Assembly (NCBI GenBank): GCA_947561585.1
Contig: CANNZV010001119.1
Coordinates: 62,001 to 126,000 of the forward strand
Direction: 5' to 3'
DNA length: 64,000 nt
Origin: Caprella mutica
Taxonomy: Eukaryota > Arthropoda > Malacostraca > Amphipoda > Caprellidae
A program made the position numbers and the translations under genes. The notes beneath the pieces were generated by a model. It was not told the origin of the DNA, ran no database searches, and worked only from the letters and a program-made list of their open reading frames with translations. Of this stretch, positions 10,272-20,397 are shown piece after piece (within the stretch, counting starts at the first letter, position 1; the number at the start of each line of letters is the position of its first letter).

Positions 10272-13200
10272 CTGAATGAGAATTGATGAGATGTTATTAC
10301 CTTACATCTTCAACCAGATGATCAACTTCAAAAAATAATTTAAGAGTTAAATTGTGAACTCTTACTTTGTTGTATTCCATTCCCATCCAGAAGCGGTCGT
10401 TCAGAGTATATTTTCTCAACAAACCGGTGTAAATATAGGCATTCTCTTCCAAAAACTCAACAGACATCAAATTTGATCCAAGTTGTTGACAGTATTCTTC
10501 TGCTTCCTGATGAATCAATAAATGTTAATAGAATAAATGATGAATAAATTATTACCATTATAAAAGTAGTTTATATAAAACTATTCATTATATCAGAATC
10601 TATCCATGAATTCACCTTCCATGTTTTCTCTTCATCGATGACTCTGTAACAGGCATCACCTTTCTTAACAAACTCAGTCAAAGGTTCATCGCAGAAATTT
10701 AAGTTCGAATCGTACTCACGAGTACTGTCTGAAATATAAATCAGAATGTTTTAAATGAGGTAATCGAATTTTAAAGTTAAAAATTTTAAAAATGTTAAAG
10801 ATGATATAAAAATATACATATATACAGAATTTCAATTGATTTTCATTAGAATATTCCAAAAATTGAAGGAAGGTGTATAGGACTATAGGTACGTGTTGTT
10901 AGTTTTCAATTTATAGCTATTTATTGTTACATCGAATATTTATTTAGTATAAAAGAATTCACTGATTATTTCAATAATTTGAGAAATATCTAAAGTTTCA
11001 TAAGCATCATCAATATTCCAATTTTAATTTCAAATTATTTCAACATCGCAACAAAAAAAAAAGATACATAATTATAGATAATTTGTGTATCCCACTTGTT
11101 TCAAGCATATTTTGACAAATAATAAATGCAATCATTTCTCTGAACACTCATTGACTTAATCACCAACTAATTATTAAGTCAATCCATGTAGAATAGAAGT
11201 AGATTTTCATCAATAATCACATAATCAGCAATCTATAACTATCTTAAAAGAATATTTCCTTGACTTGAAGAGTTAGCAAACTCTGCAGTCTACGAATTAC
11301 AGTGCTGATACTTGCAGTCTTTATTTCTTATACCTTTTGCTTCTGTTGATGATGTGCAGATAAAATATTGATAGTTTGGATGGAAAAATAGAAATATTGG
11401 ATCTTCACAAACCTGCTGGTATTTGGCAGATAAAGCTAATCTCTTTATCGCATTTTCTGTCGTTCCACCTGTAGGTTTTTCTTGGGATGAGCTCCACACA
11501 AGATTGAGAGCCCTGAACTTTGAATAAAAACAGTATAGCATCAAATGTAGGAGCTCTAGGTATATTCCACCCTGGTATATTCTACCCTGGTATATTCCAC
11601 CCTGGTATATTCCACCCCGATAAACAATTAATTCACTTCAGTATCGGGGTTAAACATCTGTACTTCAGAACCAAAGGCCATATTACAGCCTTAAGAAAGA
11701 ACTTCAAGAAGAAGCAGTCAGAAAGGATATGTGCTCCATGATCAAAATCACCTACCATCTGTAGTTGACAAAGCTCATGTATGCAGAATAGCTACTTTGT
11801 GAATGCAGTCACTTACCACCTATCAGTGATAAATGAAGCCTACGTGTCTACCTAACACAAAATCTAAGACAACATAGTTGAAGAGCATGAACCTTACACT
11901 ATACTCTAAAACTGCAATTAGCTGTTAAAAAAAATAAACATGGAAAGAGAAAATACATAATCCTAATTACGACAGTTTGGAGCACAGGGGATGCCAACCC
12001 CCTTCTTTTCCATTTACCACAGGATATATTTAACTGATAAAGTGCTTTCACACGATCTTTCTTTCTGCTGTTCTATCACATGTGTAGAGAAAAATAAACA
12101 GCTTGAGATTGACCAACTTAAAGTGGGACATTCACGGTCAGTCTGGACTTACGGAATTCCTTCAGGCGCTGAAAGATGACGTCCACTAACGATCAGTCTT
12201 CCCATCAGTGCATGCAGGTCACTGCAGGATAAACTACCGTGGTGTTCAAGATGGACTAAGGACATAAGCCCCCCGACACGAACCCATCTTTTTTAATCTT
12301 TTTATAATATGAATAAATTAAGATGGCTTCGAATCTCTCAGAATAAATGGCACTGCAAACTTCATGATTATTTAACGAACAGGAAGAGGGGGTTCATGTC
12401 CAACACCCGTTCAGGCCATAGAAATAGCATCCTCCTTTTGTGATAATTAATTAGGGTTAATAGGATTAGGGCATGTTATGGCGCATTCTATTGTAAAGAA
12501 ACTCAGAATGACTAAATCAAAGCCTTTGAATGCTAATACAGTGTCAGCAAGCGGCTAAAACTGACCAATGACCTGATCACTCACCATTCACGGTCAGTTT
12601 TATCTTCAGATTACTTAAGCCCCGCCTCAAAAATCAAGCATCACATGATCTCCTCCGGCCAACTGACAGTCGGACTGACAGGCCTCAAATACCTCCAATC
12701 ACGATCAGTTTTACCAAATCTCAAGGATTTCCTTGAGGCGAAACTGATCGTGAATGGCCCGCTTAAGGTTAAATTTGATATAAAGAAAATGCGAGTTACT
12801 TAGTATTGTACAAAAAACTAATAAATGATTAATATTAATGACCAGCCAAACCTAACCCGTAAATTGGGGTGGAATATAACTAGGGTAGAATTTAGCGGGG
12901 TGGAATTTAACAGTCACCAATGTATGTCACCTGGTGATTAATACCAGGAGTTAGACAGATTAAGCATTCATAAATTAACTATAAATGTAAAAAGTAATTT
13001 TATTTTCCAAACGAATAATCAATCGCAGGTTCGAGTTCTACTTTGAAATATAATCAGTTCCATTACAAAAGTTTAGTTAGGTTTGATAATAATTGTTTAT
13101 TTATAACTGACTTTTTTGCTCGGTTCTCCCGTTGCCCAATTGGTGTACTGCAGAGGGCTCTGATCCATCCAAACGAAGTCAAAGTAGAGATGCATCATCC

Positions 13201-16200
13201 CAACCCAAACACTGCTCATCTTAGTAGGCACATCCAAAAACAAAGAAACTATCACATCTGAAAATTAGAAAGAACTCGTTATTCATTATTTTTAAATTGT
13301 AGAACAGTATCCTTATTTTAATGGATATACAGGTAAAGCTCTTACAACGGACAGTACATGTAACGTAAAAAGTGCTCGCTATACTGATCAGCGTACGCTG
13401 AAAGGTGAAATTATTGGTTTGGTTGAGGATTTAAAATTTGTTAGTTTTCTTTAACAGCATTAAAAAAAACGATTATGAAGGAGAACAATCTCAGATTATT
13501 ATTGAATTTTCTTTTTTATGAAAATCTTACAATATTTATATAAATCATTCATATAAATTACGTACAAAATATTAAGTTAAGTAAAATAAAATAAAGATAT
13601 TAGCAACGAAATAGATATAAGAATTACGTAAAAATATAGGATGGTTACACCTCTTTTACAGGTTTTCTAATTAAAGAAAATGTACAGGAAAAGGGTATCA
13701 AAATCAAAATACTGAAAATCTGAAAAGCAATAAAATTAAGTGGTGACTGTAATTTGTAATACCTATGAACATAATCAATGTTTGACTAGGTAGTTGTTAA
13801 ACCATATAATTTAAAGAGGTCGTTGTAGTGATTTTTTGAAGGTAATACTTTTAATTTCAAGGTATTCATAGCTCATTTGACGAATTAAGTTATTGGCTAT
13901 AAAGTCTAAGACAGCTATTTTAAAAATAGCTGTTATATTGCAAGCACTCAATAATTCATTCAGTACAACTTTCAGTAATGTTCCTTTGCAGCTAAATTGC
14001 TACGGCCTACGATGGAAAATTTAATATAATTTAAATTATTATATTAAATTCTTATATTATACTTTCCCCAGAATTTTTTTTAGTTAATATTCAACCAAAT
14101 GATCTTCACAATATTTTATTAATAAATTATTTTCCACAGAGATGCACAACTTGCTTTTGTATTTAAAATAAAATATACTAATTTATATTGATGAAAAATA
14201 ATCTCAACTAAGTGTAAGAGTAACCTAGTTGCTAGTTTCCTGAGCTGATGCAGTGCTGTCAATGAGACGTCACTGGTTAGTCAGCCAAAACTTAACAAAT
14301 GTGTAGCAGCGAGTCCCCAGAACTCTTATTATGCGTCTCTAACCTGCCCCTACTGTCGCACCAACGCCTTGTGACTCAACAACCGTGAAAATGACAATCG
14401 GTAAGACTTACATGAGAGATTTTTTAGGAAGCAAAATCACAATACACAAGCCGCAACTTACTTAATATAAACAGAAAAAGAAAAACTACGTAGTTTACTT
14501 TCAAGAAAAGTAACGCTAGTACAAAACAGTTACTTTCACTGTCTTCTTTTAGGCATGTAAGGAAACTTTACTTTTCGTTACAGACACGTTCTAGACACGT
14601 AGAGAAAAGGACTTATTCTCCCAATACGATTCCTCCAGTCTGACTCAGTCTCAAAATGAGCCGTGTGGCACTCTTACCGACCAGTGTTGCCGATCATGTG
14701 AGATGATAGAAACCTCTTCTCAAATACAACTACACTAAGATATTAAATATGAAAAAGTATAATTATATCTAAATTATCAATAATCGTTTATTTGATTTAC
14801 CCACCTTGTTCAAACTGGCTGTTGATGCTAGCTAAATCACCACCAGTGAATTTCTTGCAGTATTCCCTTGCATCTTTATGTGCCTTGGATTGCGTGATCA
14901 AAGAATAACATTTGCCTCCTAGGTAGAAAAGATGTTCCTGTTAAGCATTTGGGAGAAATCTGTGAAAATAGGTATCTTTATTTAATATATATATAGGAGT
15001 ATTACATTTGTATATATTTAATTTGTATAGTAGTCTTTATTTTGTCAACCTAAGACTATGCCCTTACAGTCTAAGTAAATGCCCTGATAATCTAGTATTA
15101 TACCCTAACAACCTAGTATTATGCCCTGACAATCTAGTATTATGCCCTGACAATCTAGTATTATGCCCTGACAACCTAGTATTATGCCCTGACAATCTAG
15201 TATTATGCCCTGACAATCTAGTATTATGCCCTGACAATCTAGTATTATGCCCTGGCAATCTAGTATTATGCCCTGGCAATCTAGTATTATGCCCTGACAA
15301 TCTAGTATTATGCCCTGACAAGCTAGTAATTTGCCCTGACAACCTAGTAATTTGCCCTGACAACCTAGTATTATGCCCTAACAACCTAGTATTATGCCCC
15401 AACAACCTAGTATTATGCCCTGACAACCTAGTATTATGCCCTGACAACCTAGTATTATGCCCTAACAATCTAGTATTATGCCCTGACAATCTAGTATTAT
15501 GCCCTGACAACCTAGTATTATGCCCTGACAATCTAGTATTATGCCCTGACAACCTAGTATTATGTCCTGACAACCTAGTATTATGCCCTGGCAATCTAGT
15601 ATTATTCCCTGACAATCTAGTATTATTCCCTGACAATCTAGTATTATGCCCTGACAACCTAGTATAATGCCCTGACAACCTAGTATAATGCCCTGACAAC
15701 CTAGTATTATGCCCTGACAATCTAGTATTATGCCCTAACAACCTAGTATTATGCCCTGACAACCTAGTATTATGCCCTGACAACATAGAATCGTGCCATA
15801 AAAGCTACAGATTATGAACTGATCTTATGCACCCTTCTTGGGATTAAAAGCAGATAACCAAACGTTCAATTTTATAAGATAGAGCAAGATTGATCAATTT
15901 TCTTAACGTACAGTTTATTTTTTAGATTCAATGAGATGTTCCTTCATTTAATTCCCTCGGTAACTGATTTAAATATTGCCTATCCAGTTATTATTTATTG
16001 GCAAATATAGATTCATACAGTTCAGCATATAATGGCTTATATGACAATAATGAGAAAAGCAAATAGAAGGCGTTGTTACTTCTTTGAAGGTAAATCCGCT
16101 TCTATGGAGAGACAAAAGTTCTAAAACAAGACAATCACGTTAAATAGCTCAGTCAATAAACATTATACATAAGTATGAATAGTAATTTGACCCCATAGGT

Positions 16201-18301
16201 TAGGGTCATGCCAAGACATCTTCGAGTCATGTCTTGACAGTATAGAATCGTATAAATGACGTCATCTTCATCACACCAGGACAACTTTTTAAATTTCATA
16301 AATAATTAATAATTCTATTATGAACTATATAGATAACGAGTCTGTGTAGCTTTAAGCACATCAATTAGTCAAATTAAGATTCTAAATCTTTATAGTAATA
16401 AGTAAATAATGGCATAAAAAAGACACTCATCTTACTACTACTCTGCCTCTACAGTGTACAGCTGTAAATAAATATTTACCTGCTTTAGCCCAATCTATTG
16501 GACAGTTTCCCTTCACTGCAGAGGTATGGTCAGCTGAAAACACAGAATTCGAAGTGTAGTTTCCTCTCTTTGGCTTCTTGCAGATGAAACGGAAACTCCT
16601 TCCACAGTTCTTGTCGTTCCATTTCCCATGATAAAAATAAAGCGAGAGGCAATCTTCTTGATCTGGGAATGGTTGGAATGATGAATTGGTTGGAACCATA
16701 GAAGAAAGTACCAATTACTGACGAATTTTGAGTTAATCACATTAATTCAATTCTTCATCATGCTATTTATTCTGAAGATACCATGCATTATTGTAATATT
16801 GTGTATTTAAGTATGATTGATTGTAATTTCTTTCCTTGCAGTTAACAGTAATTTTATCACTTTTTAGAGCTATTAATTTAATTTAGTAGAGGGTTTAACG
16901 TCTGCTTCGAAACCGTGGACCTTGTCATTAACGACAAAAGGAAGAAGAATTCAGAAAGGAAAGTGAATCATCGAACAAAGTCACCAACCACTAGTCGCTG
17001 ACAAAGCTCATGGATCCAAAAAAGCTACTCCGTGAATTAATATTTCTTCATATATAAATAATGTACATGGCAGTAAAACATAAATCACACGTCGAGTTTT
17101 TCTGGCGGGGAATTGTCCTAGCAGCGAGATGTTCTCACGGCGAACTGTCCGCGGCGAATTATCGGGCAGTGAAATATCCGGCGGCCAGCTGTCATATAAG
17201 TCAAATTCTAAAGAAGGAAACTTAATTAAGCCAGAGTCAAGTATTTTAGAATATACACTATAATACGACTTACCAAAGTATCTATTGGGTTGTTTTAAGT
17301 CCCAGTTAGTGAAGTTGAAAGGCTTCCCATCAGTCCAGCTAAAAACATCTAACCCTGTTCTACCTCCAATCCAAAAATATGTCCTATCAAACTCATTCAC
17401 CTGAAACAATTTGAATATTTCTTAATTCATCCTTTGAAAATAAAGGAGAAACAAGAACGAATTTGTCCCTCATCATCAATATTATAGATAAAGAATTACT
17501 GAAAGAAGATATTGTATGTAAGTTCTTCACCGCAAAGTACATACCAAGTAGAATACCGTACAAAAGTCGAAAAATAATAGAATTTTAAAGAAGAATTCTA
17601 CATCATTGGTAGGAATTTCTTTTCAAATATACGGAGTGTCGACACAGTAAACTCAGGACTCACATATTTCCTAATAAAGAGAGATTCATCAGAATTCTCT
17701 ACAGATAACAAATCTCCTCCTTGTTCCACACAATACTTCCTAGCCTCATCCCATGACTTCTTTTCCACATCAGCTGCTCCGTTAGGCGAGAAGAAGTAAC
17801 AGTAGTCGTTATTAACTACCCAATCAGCTCTGTCTGGACACCGGGGCCTCAGGGGATCACCAAGTCCAAGTCCCATGCAGGTGAAGAGAACAACTTTAGT
17901 GGGATAGAAATAGTTATTAATTGAATATATTTATAAATAATTGACTATCCTTATTATCAATAGGGATAATAAATCTCAACAGTGACAAAAACGAAAAGAC
18001 ACTTAGGAACAAGAGGACACTTAGGAACAAGAGGACACTTAGGAACAAGAGGACACTTAGGAACAAGAGGACACTTAGGAACAAGAGGACACTTAGGAAC
18101 AAGAGGAAACTTAGGAACAAGAGAAAACTTAGGAACAAGAGGACACTTAGGAACAAGAGGACACTTAGGAACAAGAGGAAATAAAGGATCAAGAAGAAAA
18201 TTAGGAACTAGAGGAAACCTAGGAAGAAGAGGACACATCACACTGGATTCGTTCGCTAACTCGATATTCATCACCCCGTGGTCTAACTTACCCGTTATCA
18301 T
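9396..18301 (-). CDS. Membrane protein with four C-type lectin domains (mannose-receptor-like), 10 exons
   Basis: Assembled exons total 2040 nt (679 aa). All nine junctions use GT-AG and keep the frame. Predicted layout: signal peptide about 1-15; C-type lectin-like domain (CTLD) 1 at 22-150 with QPN 117-119 and WND 137-139; CTLD2 at 176-299 with EPS 266-268 and WND 286-288; CTLD3 at 316-438; CTLD4 at 456-578 with EPN 547-549 and WKD 565-567; transmembrane helix about 604-626; basic stop-transfer CKRKK; tail of about 48 residues with YKGL (646-649), a possible YxxPhi endocytosis signal. In this family EPN plus WND ligate calcium and mannose-type sugars, so CTLD4 is the best sugar-binding candidate, whereas CTLD3 has lost both motifs. 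It lacks the ricin-type and FnII domains of vertebrate MRC1. A role in pathogen or glycoprotein recognition is inferred from the family. The first exon and the last about 25 residues are the least certain parts. Confidence 0.82.
10366..10506 (-). CDS. Lectin gene exon 9: middle of CTLD3
   Basis: Acceptor GATTCATCAG, donor AACAAA|GTAAGAGT; 47 whole codons. It encodes EAEEYCQQLGSN through RFWMGMEYNK, the alpha-helix 1 and WxG core of a C-type lectin fold. Phase 0 at both ends. Confidence 0.88.
10616..10728 (-). CDS. Lectin gene exon 8: linker and start of CTLD3
   Basis: Acceptor TTATATTTCAG, donor ATGGAAG|GTGAAT. It starts in phase 1 (G|AC makes Asp with the previous exon). It encodes a short linker, then CDEPLTEFVKKGDACYRV, the first disulfide strand of the domain. 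Confidence 0.85.
11413..11512 (-). CDS. Lectin gene exon 7: end of CTLD2 with WND motif
   Basis: Acceptor AAAGTTCAG before GGCTCTCAATC, donor CCAGCAG|GTTTGT. It encodes SCVELIPRKTYRWNDRKC and then FICQIPA, the classic C-terminal half of a CTLD with a WND calcium motif. The donor is weaker than consensus, but only this choice keeps the frame into exon 8 (phase 1). An overlapping frame also shows YFIC but lacks the third cysteine. Confidence 0.82.
11556..11616. repeat. 15-bp GTGGAA-family repeat, 4 copies (intron 6)
   Basis: Four units of TATATTCCACCCTGG on the plus strand, which read CCAGGGTGGAATATA on the minus strand. They belong to the dispersed GTGGAAnnTTCC motif family also seen at 12868, 18606, 19749 and 44703. 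Confidence 0.75.
11645..11963 (+). mobile_element. SINE-like dispersed repeat, copy 1 (intron 6)
   Basis: Starts near GGGGTTAAACATCTG and continues AACCAAAGGCCATATTACAG, AGAAGCAGTCAGAAAGGA, GTTGAAGAGCATGAACC, TCTAAAACTGCAATTAGC and ends in an A-rich segment followed by CATAATCC. The same order of blocks recurs at 16887, 45313, 50644 (reverse) and 53446 (reverse). No coding frame. I cannot assign it to a named SINE or identify a tRNA-derived head with confidence. Confidence 0.6.
12120..12760. repeat. Cluster of TCACGATCAGTTT motifs with hairpins (intron 6)
   Basis: The motif TCACGRTCAGTYT occurs near 12131, 12589 and 12699 and inverted near 12741, with a variant (AACGATCAGTCTT) near 12189. 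The segment 12695-12757 is a nested hairpin: CCAATCACGATCAGTTT pairs with AAACTGATCGTGAATGG (16 of 17), and between them CTCAAGGATTTCCTTGAG is itself nearly palindromic. It looks like a small foldback element or clustered MITE ends. Confidence 0.6.
12868..12912. repeat. 15-bp GTGGAA-family repeat, 3 copies (intron 6)
   Basis: GGGGTGGAATATAAC, GGGTAGAATTTAGC and GGGGTGGAATTTAAC lie in a row, a short degenerate member of the dispersed family. Confidence 0.65.
13112..13257 (-). CDS. Lectin gene exon 6: middle of CTLD2 with EPS motif
   Basis: Acceptor CTAATTTTCAG, donor AAAAAA|GTCAGT. It encodes SSVWVGMMHLYFDFVW, then TNWATGEPSKK. The EPS triplet sits where EPN or QPD determine sugar choice in canonical domains. 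Phase 1 entry joins exon 5 with Asp; phase 0 exit joins exon 7. Confidence 0.85.
13324..13860 (-). mobile_element. MITE-like CAGGTA element, copy B (intron 5)
   Basis: ATACAGGTAAAGCTCTTACA at the low-coordinate end corresponds to the reverse complement of the right end of copy A. Following blocks (TTACACCTCTTTTACAGG, AACCATATAATTTAAAGAGG) match copy A and copy C in reverse. The other terminus is not recognisable, so this copy is truncated or decayed. Confidence 0.55.
14805..14918 (-). CDS. Lectin gene exon 5: first half of CTLD2
   Basis: Acceptor TTTTCTACCTAG, donor GAACAAG|GTGGGTAA. It encodes GGKCYSLITQSK, then DAREYCKKFTGGDLASINSQ, a typical CTLD helix 1 region. Both ends are phase 1 and match exons 4 and 6. 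Confidence 0.86.
15075..15786. repeat. 21-bp minisatellite, about 34 copies (intron 4)
   Basis: Unit GCCCTGACAATCTAGTATTAT with main variants CAACCTAG, CCTAACAA and CCTGGCAA. Because 21 is divisible by three, one frame stays open on each strand (heptad LCPDNLV on plus, LSGHNTR on minus). These frames have no splice-linked neighbours and are not counted as genes. Confidence 0.95.
16480..16662 (-). CDS. Lectin gene exon 4: end of CTLD1, linker, start of CTLD2
   Basis: Acceptor CCATTCCCAG before ATCAAGAAG, donor AAAGCAG|GTAAAT. It encodes DQEDCLSLYFYHGKWNDKNC and FRFICKKPK (the WND end of CTLD1), a Ser/Thr-rich linker with one NYT glycosylation sequon, then GNCPIDWAKAG, the first strand of CTLD2. 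Phase 1 at both ends. Confidence 0.88.
16887..17050 (+). mobile_element. SINE-like dispersed repeat, copy 2, truncated (intron 3)
   Basis: GGGTTTAACGTCTGCTTCG followed by AGAAAGGAAAGTGAATCATC and AAAGCTACTCCGTGAAT matches the first half of the family. The second half is missing. Confidence 0.55.
17098..17196. repeat. 15-16-bp GC-richer degenerate tandem repeat (intron 3)
   Basis: Units such as GGCGGGGAATTGTCC, ACGGCGAACTGTCCGC, GGCGAATTATCGGG and CAGTGAAATATCCGG follow one another. The period and the GAA/TCC layout resemble the GTGGAAnnTTCC family but with GGCGAA in place of GTGGAA. It stands out against the AT-rich surroundings. Confidence 0.55.
17274..17400 (-). CDS. Lectin gene exon 3: middle of CTLD1 with QPN motif
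   Basis: Acceptor AAATTGTTTCAG before GTGAATGAG, donor TACTTTG|GTAAGTCG (strong). It encodes RTYFWIGGRTGLDVFSW, then FTNWDLKQPN. QPN is intermediate between mannose-type EPN and galactose-type QPD. Phase 0 entry, phase 1 exit. Confidence 0.88.
17664..17893 (-). CDS. Lectin gene exon 2: signal peptide end and start of CTLD1
   Basis: Acceptor TATCCCACTAAAG before TTGTTCTCTTC, donor AGGAAATAT|GTGAGTCC (strong). It encodes the hydrophobic VVLFTCMGLGLG, then CPDRADWVVNNDYCYFF and DEARKYCVEQGGDLLSVENS. An internal ATG at 17876 could be used, but the protein would then start without a full signal peptide. Confidence 0.82.
17998..18233. repeat. 18-bp minisatellite, about 13 copies (intron 1)
   Basis: Unit GGACACTTAGGAACAAGA, more variable at the high-coordinate end (GGAAATAAAGGATCAAGA, GGAAACCTAGGAAGAAGA). 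Open on both strands because 18 is divisible by three. It sits between the proposed exon 1 and exon 2 of the lectin gene. Confidence 0.92.
18292..18301 (-). CDS. Lectin gene exon 1: proposed start codon
   Basis: ATG ATA ACG G is followed by donor GGTAAGTTAG. Splicing to exon 2 (needs phase 1) gives MITVVLFTCMGLGLG, a good signal peptide, which is why this start is preferred. An in-frame ATG further upstream at 18382 would add 27 mostly polar residues before it. Moderate confidence only. Confidence 0.55.
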
Positions 18302-18605
18302 CAGAGAAGCATCAGGTAGTTTCAGGAGAACTGTTCTGCACCGTTCAGACCCATTGGCTGGGACTGGGACATCAGGTGACATAATTAATTACTGCTACTA
18401 ATAATGATATTTTGCATCTGGAATATAAACAAATATGTTTCGAACAGTCATTCCAGACTGAAAGATGATGTGAATGAAAAAATCACCATAATTATAAGAT
18501 TGGAACATAGATTTTCTAATGAAAATAAAGATGAAAATACCATTAGATTTATCTAACAGGACAAGGAAAGTATTTAAAGTTTGTACATATAGATTAATGG
18601 TTCTA

Positions 18606-18700
18606 GGTAAATTCCCCCTCGGAAAATTCCACCACGGAAAGTTCCACCGCTGGTAAGTTCCACCACGGAATATTCCACCGCCGGAAAATTCCACCGCATA
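18606..18700. repeat. 15-bp GTGGAA-family repeat, about 6 copies
   Basis: Units GGAAAATTCCACCAC, GGAAAGTTCCACCGC, GGAATATTCCACCGC and similar in a row; on the minus strand they read GCGGTGGAAnnTTCC. Confidence 0.75.
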
Positions 18701-19748
18701 ATGCTGAATTTCATTTACAAAAGGTATAAAATTTAATAAAACTGATTCAAAGAAAAATGTGTTTTTACTGGAAACCGAACAACATTTCATTAGTTAAAAA
18801 GGGAAGAAATTATAATAATATGTTATGTTAAGTGAAGGCCTAAAAGATAAGCTAAGGAAAACATACGAAATAATAGACAGATCAATCTATCTTTCAAATA
18901 TGAATCAATTCAATTTATTAAAAATATTAATTGTGTAAATTCAACAATAAAGTTCCACTGCCCCCGTGACCAATAATTTAGATTCTGTTTGATTCTCCTG
19001 TAAACATGTATATGTTGAAACTGAAATTAAGGATAATATTTTGTTTGTAACATATTTTTTTTATATATACATTATCTGTCACCCAAGTTTTTAAATGTAC
19101 CAATATATATATTTCAATTTAAATCAGCGACGATAAAAAGTGGAATTAAAAAACAAATTTGACACGTACTGAAATAAAATGTTTAATTAGTATCGATATA
19201 TCTTAATATAAAAAGAAAAATTACCAAGACCTGAAACCACAGACACACGACTAAAAATCATAACTTCAAAACTCACATAAGAAATATAAATCATAACACG
19301 TATGGAGTTCCTTTTGATATGCAACATCTTAATATATATTCGGTTCAGCAAGTCTCTGATTTGAATTGACTCTAAGGAAATAGACACTAAAAACATGCGT
19401 GTCAGTTTTCATATTGTTGCTTAATATATTAACATTTTCAATAATGAAACCTAAAAACAATCATTTTGTATCAAACATAAAAATCTGAACTTAGTGTTTC
19501 TGTTGATAGATTCAAGAAGCTAAATTTATCAGTGTTGCCACAGGTTGGTGTTCCAATACCAGCGTCATATTCTGTCACGATTAACCAGTTAATTATTTAA
19601 TGCCTATATGATGACCTAATTATTAATTGTTTAATCTATAAAAAGAAGATTTGTTCATTCATAATTTTATAATTATCAATTACCTAGACGTAGAAATACA
19701 TTAAAAAAAACAGTTTATTTATCCTGTTCATTTGTATTTTCTTATCAA

Positions 19749-19860
19749 AATGGTGGAATCTTCCACGGTGGAATTTTACACATCTGGTATTTAACGCCGA
19801 AGAAATATTCCGTGGTGGAATCACCCTAGTGGAACTTTCTGCGGTGGAATTTATCGGCCA
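19749..19860. repeat. 15-bp GTGGAA-family repeat, interrupted
   Basis: GGTGGAATCTTCCAC and GGTGGAATTTTACAC, then after a gap CGTGGTGGAATCACC, AGTGGAACTTTCTGC and GGTGGAATTTATCGG. Opposite orientation to the cluster at 18606. Confidence 0.7.
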
Positions 19861-20397
19861 CGAGATTAATATATTGTGTTAGAAATTTGCTTTGATGTTT
19901 TAGAATAGCCACATTGGAAGAAGGAAATTAAAAAATTGAGAAATTATTCTACCTCCTTGAATCAAAGGACATGTTTGCCAAGGAAGAAATACAAGATTCA
20001 ATGATGGGTAGAAAAGAGCTTAGAGATTGTTGTATTAATAAAAACCTTTTTCTATGCACAGGGCAAATAGTTCTTAATTACTTTGACAGTTCAGTCTATA
20101 GACTATTAACATTCAATGTGAATGGCTGAGGCCTTTTGAGATTAGTTTGGTTCCAGCCTAGTAATTCCTTAAGAAGGCCCATTTGTTAGGTTGATGCTCT
20201 ACCGTACCGTCTGTAAATTTATGTTCTCCAAGAGAATAATAAAATAATAATAAACAAATGAAAGAAGAAACCTGCTCCTCAGGTTAAAAAGATGAACAGA
20301 AAATTTAAAGCCAAGTGAAAATCTACTTAAAATAAACGCAGTGATGGTCCCAAAAATTTCAAAAGTATTTGACCGAGTATCCTCAGTGACTAAGAAA

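Larger units (their letters stand above)
18302..20397. other. Upstream region of lectin gene, with short repeat motifs
   Basis: It should hold the 5' UTR and promoter, but no clear TATA box or initiator was identified. It contains two clusters of the GTGGAAnnTTCC motif (listed separately). No further exon is supported. Confidence 0.4.

Noticed and set aside
11334..11412. Alternative lectin exon reading VCEDPIFLFF and ending YFIC
   Set aside because: It has clean splice-like borders and FIC, but lacks the third cysteine and the WND motif. The overlapping exon 11413-11512 in another frame has both and fits the phases.
15008..15786. Heptad-repeat open frames on both strands (LCPDNLV, LSGHNTR)
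   Set aside because: Products of the 21-bp array inside lectin intron 4; no splice-linked neighbours.
18398..18790. 130-codon minus-strand frame upstream of the lectin gene
   Set aside because: A third of it is the GTGGAA-type repeat and the rest has no protein-like pattern.
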